Origin: an uncultured Treponema sp. | GTDB taxonomy: Bacteria > Spirochaetota > Spirochaetia > Treponematales > Treponemataceae | Length of the DNA: 5,553 bases | Direction: 5' to 3' | Assembly (NCBI RefSeq): GCF_938029485.1 | Contig: NZ_CALHGC010000210.1 | Span: 1-5,553 of the forward strand | Shown here: one piece after another, positions 5,401-5,553 of the stretch | Position numbering within the stretch: position 1 is the stretch's first letter | How the letters are laid out: each line of letters starts with the position of its first letter | Notes under the pieces: generated by a model | Databases searched by the model: none | Told to the model about the DNA's origin: nothing | Seen by the model: only the letters and a program-made list of their open reading frames with translations | Made by a program: the position numbers and the translations under genes

Positions 5401-5406
5401 TATATA
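5378..5406 (+). promoter_or_regulatory. Tentative promoter for the right-edge gene
   Basis: -35 TAGACA (5378-5383, 5 of 6), 17-bp spacer, -10 TATATA (5401-5406, 4 of 6). The third palindromic repeat fills almost the whole spacer. Transcription from about 5413 would give a leader of roughly 100 nt that includes the GC hairpin. The AT-rich tract makes chance -10 matches likely, so this is a weak call. Confidence 0.3.
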
Positions 5407-5428
5407 TTTTAGCAAAAGCGAATCAACA

Positions 5429-5450
5429 ACCCCGACGCAAGCGTCGGGGT
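5429..5450. terminator. Perfect GC-rich hairpin, possible terminator or leader structure
   Basis: ACCCCGACGC (5429-5438) and GCGTCGGGGT (5441-5450) are perfect inverse complements; the RNA would fold as a 9-bp stem with a CAAG tetraloop. No T-run follows on the plus strand (attaaaccctcg). On the minus strand the sequence after the stem (ttgttgattcgctttt) is moderately T-rich, so it fits a minus-strand terminator better, yet no minus-strand gene is visible to its right. It may instead be a leader structure or part of a dispersed repeat. Confidence 0.5.
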
Positions 5451-5494
5451 ATTAAACCCTCGTACGCACGAATAAAGTTGATGTACCAGATACG

Positions 5495-5516
5495 ACAATT
5501 AAGGGACTGTAATTGT
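5495..5516 (+). promoter_or_regulatory. Ribosome binding site inside a small inverted repeat
   Basis: AAGGGA (5501-5506) lies 8 nt before the GTG at 5515 and decides that start. It is flanked by ACAATT (5495-5500) and AATTGT (5511-5516), which are inverse complements, so the Shine-Dalgarno would sit in a 10-nt loop and the first two bases of the start codon in the stem. The stem is six pairs with a single G-C, so it is weak. Confidence 0.4.
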
Positions 5517-5553
5517 GAAAATTAAAAGTATGGCGTTTGTTCTTGTGCTGCTT
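5515..5553 (+). CDS. Start of a probable exported or membrane protein (3' end outside window)
   Basis: Thirteen codons are visible from GTG 5515: MKIKSMAFVLVLL. Two lysines followed by an uninterrupted hydrophobic run is the n-region and start of the h-region of a signal peptide (Sec or lipoprotein type) or of a membrane anchor. GTG 5515 is chosen because AAGGGA (5501-5506) is 8 nt upstream; an in-frame ATG at 5530 is less well placed. The cleavage site, any lipobox and the mature protein lie outside the window, so the function cannot be stated. Confidence 0.6.
   Translation, partial: MKIKSMAFVLVLL

Larger units (their letters stand above)
5211..5514. other. 304-bp intergenic region between cutC and the right-edge gene
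   Basis: From left to right it holds the minus-strand cutC promoter; a stretch (5246-5338) with no clear signal; three tandem palindromic repeats; an AT-rich tract (5393-5410); a perfect GC hairpin; and the ribosome binding site of the right-edge gene. A plus-strand frame from ATG 5225 (or 5234) to TAG 5378-5380 would encode 51 residues rich in W, C and H (MPLMKGQRWNHCHPWPF...). It starts inside the cutC promoter and ends inside the repeats. AGGA at 5222-5225 could serve ATG 5234. I do not recognise the peptide and rate it as probably spurious. No tRNA-like fold was seen. GGGACTGT occurs twice (5302-5309 and 5503-5510). Confidence 0.6.

Overview
The window looks like chromosomal DNA of a host-associated anaerobic spirochaete, most likely a Treponema. 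This rests on the gene content (two-domain-type NadE, DedA, a single-RCK K+ regulator, a ParB-like protein of unknown function, split chromate-family transporters, CutC), the moderate GC content judged by eye, and the protein sequences as I remember them from treponemes. It is an inference, not a database result. I see no phage, IS, CRISPR, tRNA or rRNA.

Layout, left to right. Positions 1-816 (+) are the 3' part of glutamine-dependent NAD+ synthetase (nadE), cut by the window edge. A DedA-family membrane protein follows after 12 bp (829-1446), then a TrkA/KtrA-type RCK protein (1498-2214) with a good ribosome binding site, then a ParB-like conserved protein whose best start is probably 2301 rather than 2232 (to 3227). 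A 79-bp gap with a nested inverted repeat precedes two translationally coupled half-size CHR (chromate/anion) transporter genes (3307-3891 and 3888-4451, ATGA overlap). cutC (4467-5210, -) converges on them with only 15 bp between stop codons. Beyond cutC lies a 304-bp intergenic region (5211-5514). It holds a near-consensus cutC promoter, three tandem ATAACTTCGGTTAT-type palindromes, a perfect GC-rich hairpin, and the ribosome binding site of a gene that starts at 5515 with a signal-peptide-like N-terminus and runs off the window.

How the genes relate. nadE and dedA are packed as an operon. The RCK gene may share their transcript but has its own ribosome binding site. Its membrane partner (TrkH/KtrB type) is not in the window. 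The two CHR genes almost certainly make one heteromeric transporter. No pathway links all genes; this is mainly housekeeping, membrane transport and ion homeostasis.

The coding part is ordinary. The most interesting signals are non-coding: two strong-looking promoters placed so close to start codons that cutC would be leaderless and the ParB-like gene nearly so; the tandem UUCG-type palindromes; and the nested inverted repeat before the CHR pair. I did not find convincing evidence of a new multi-gene system.
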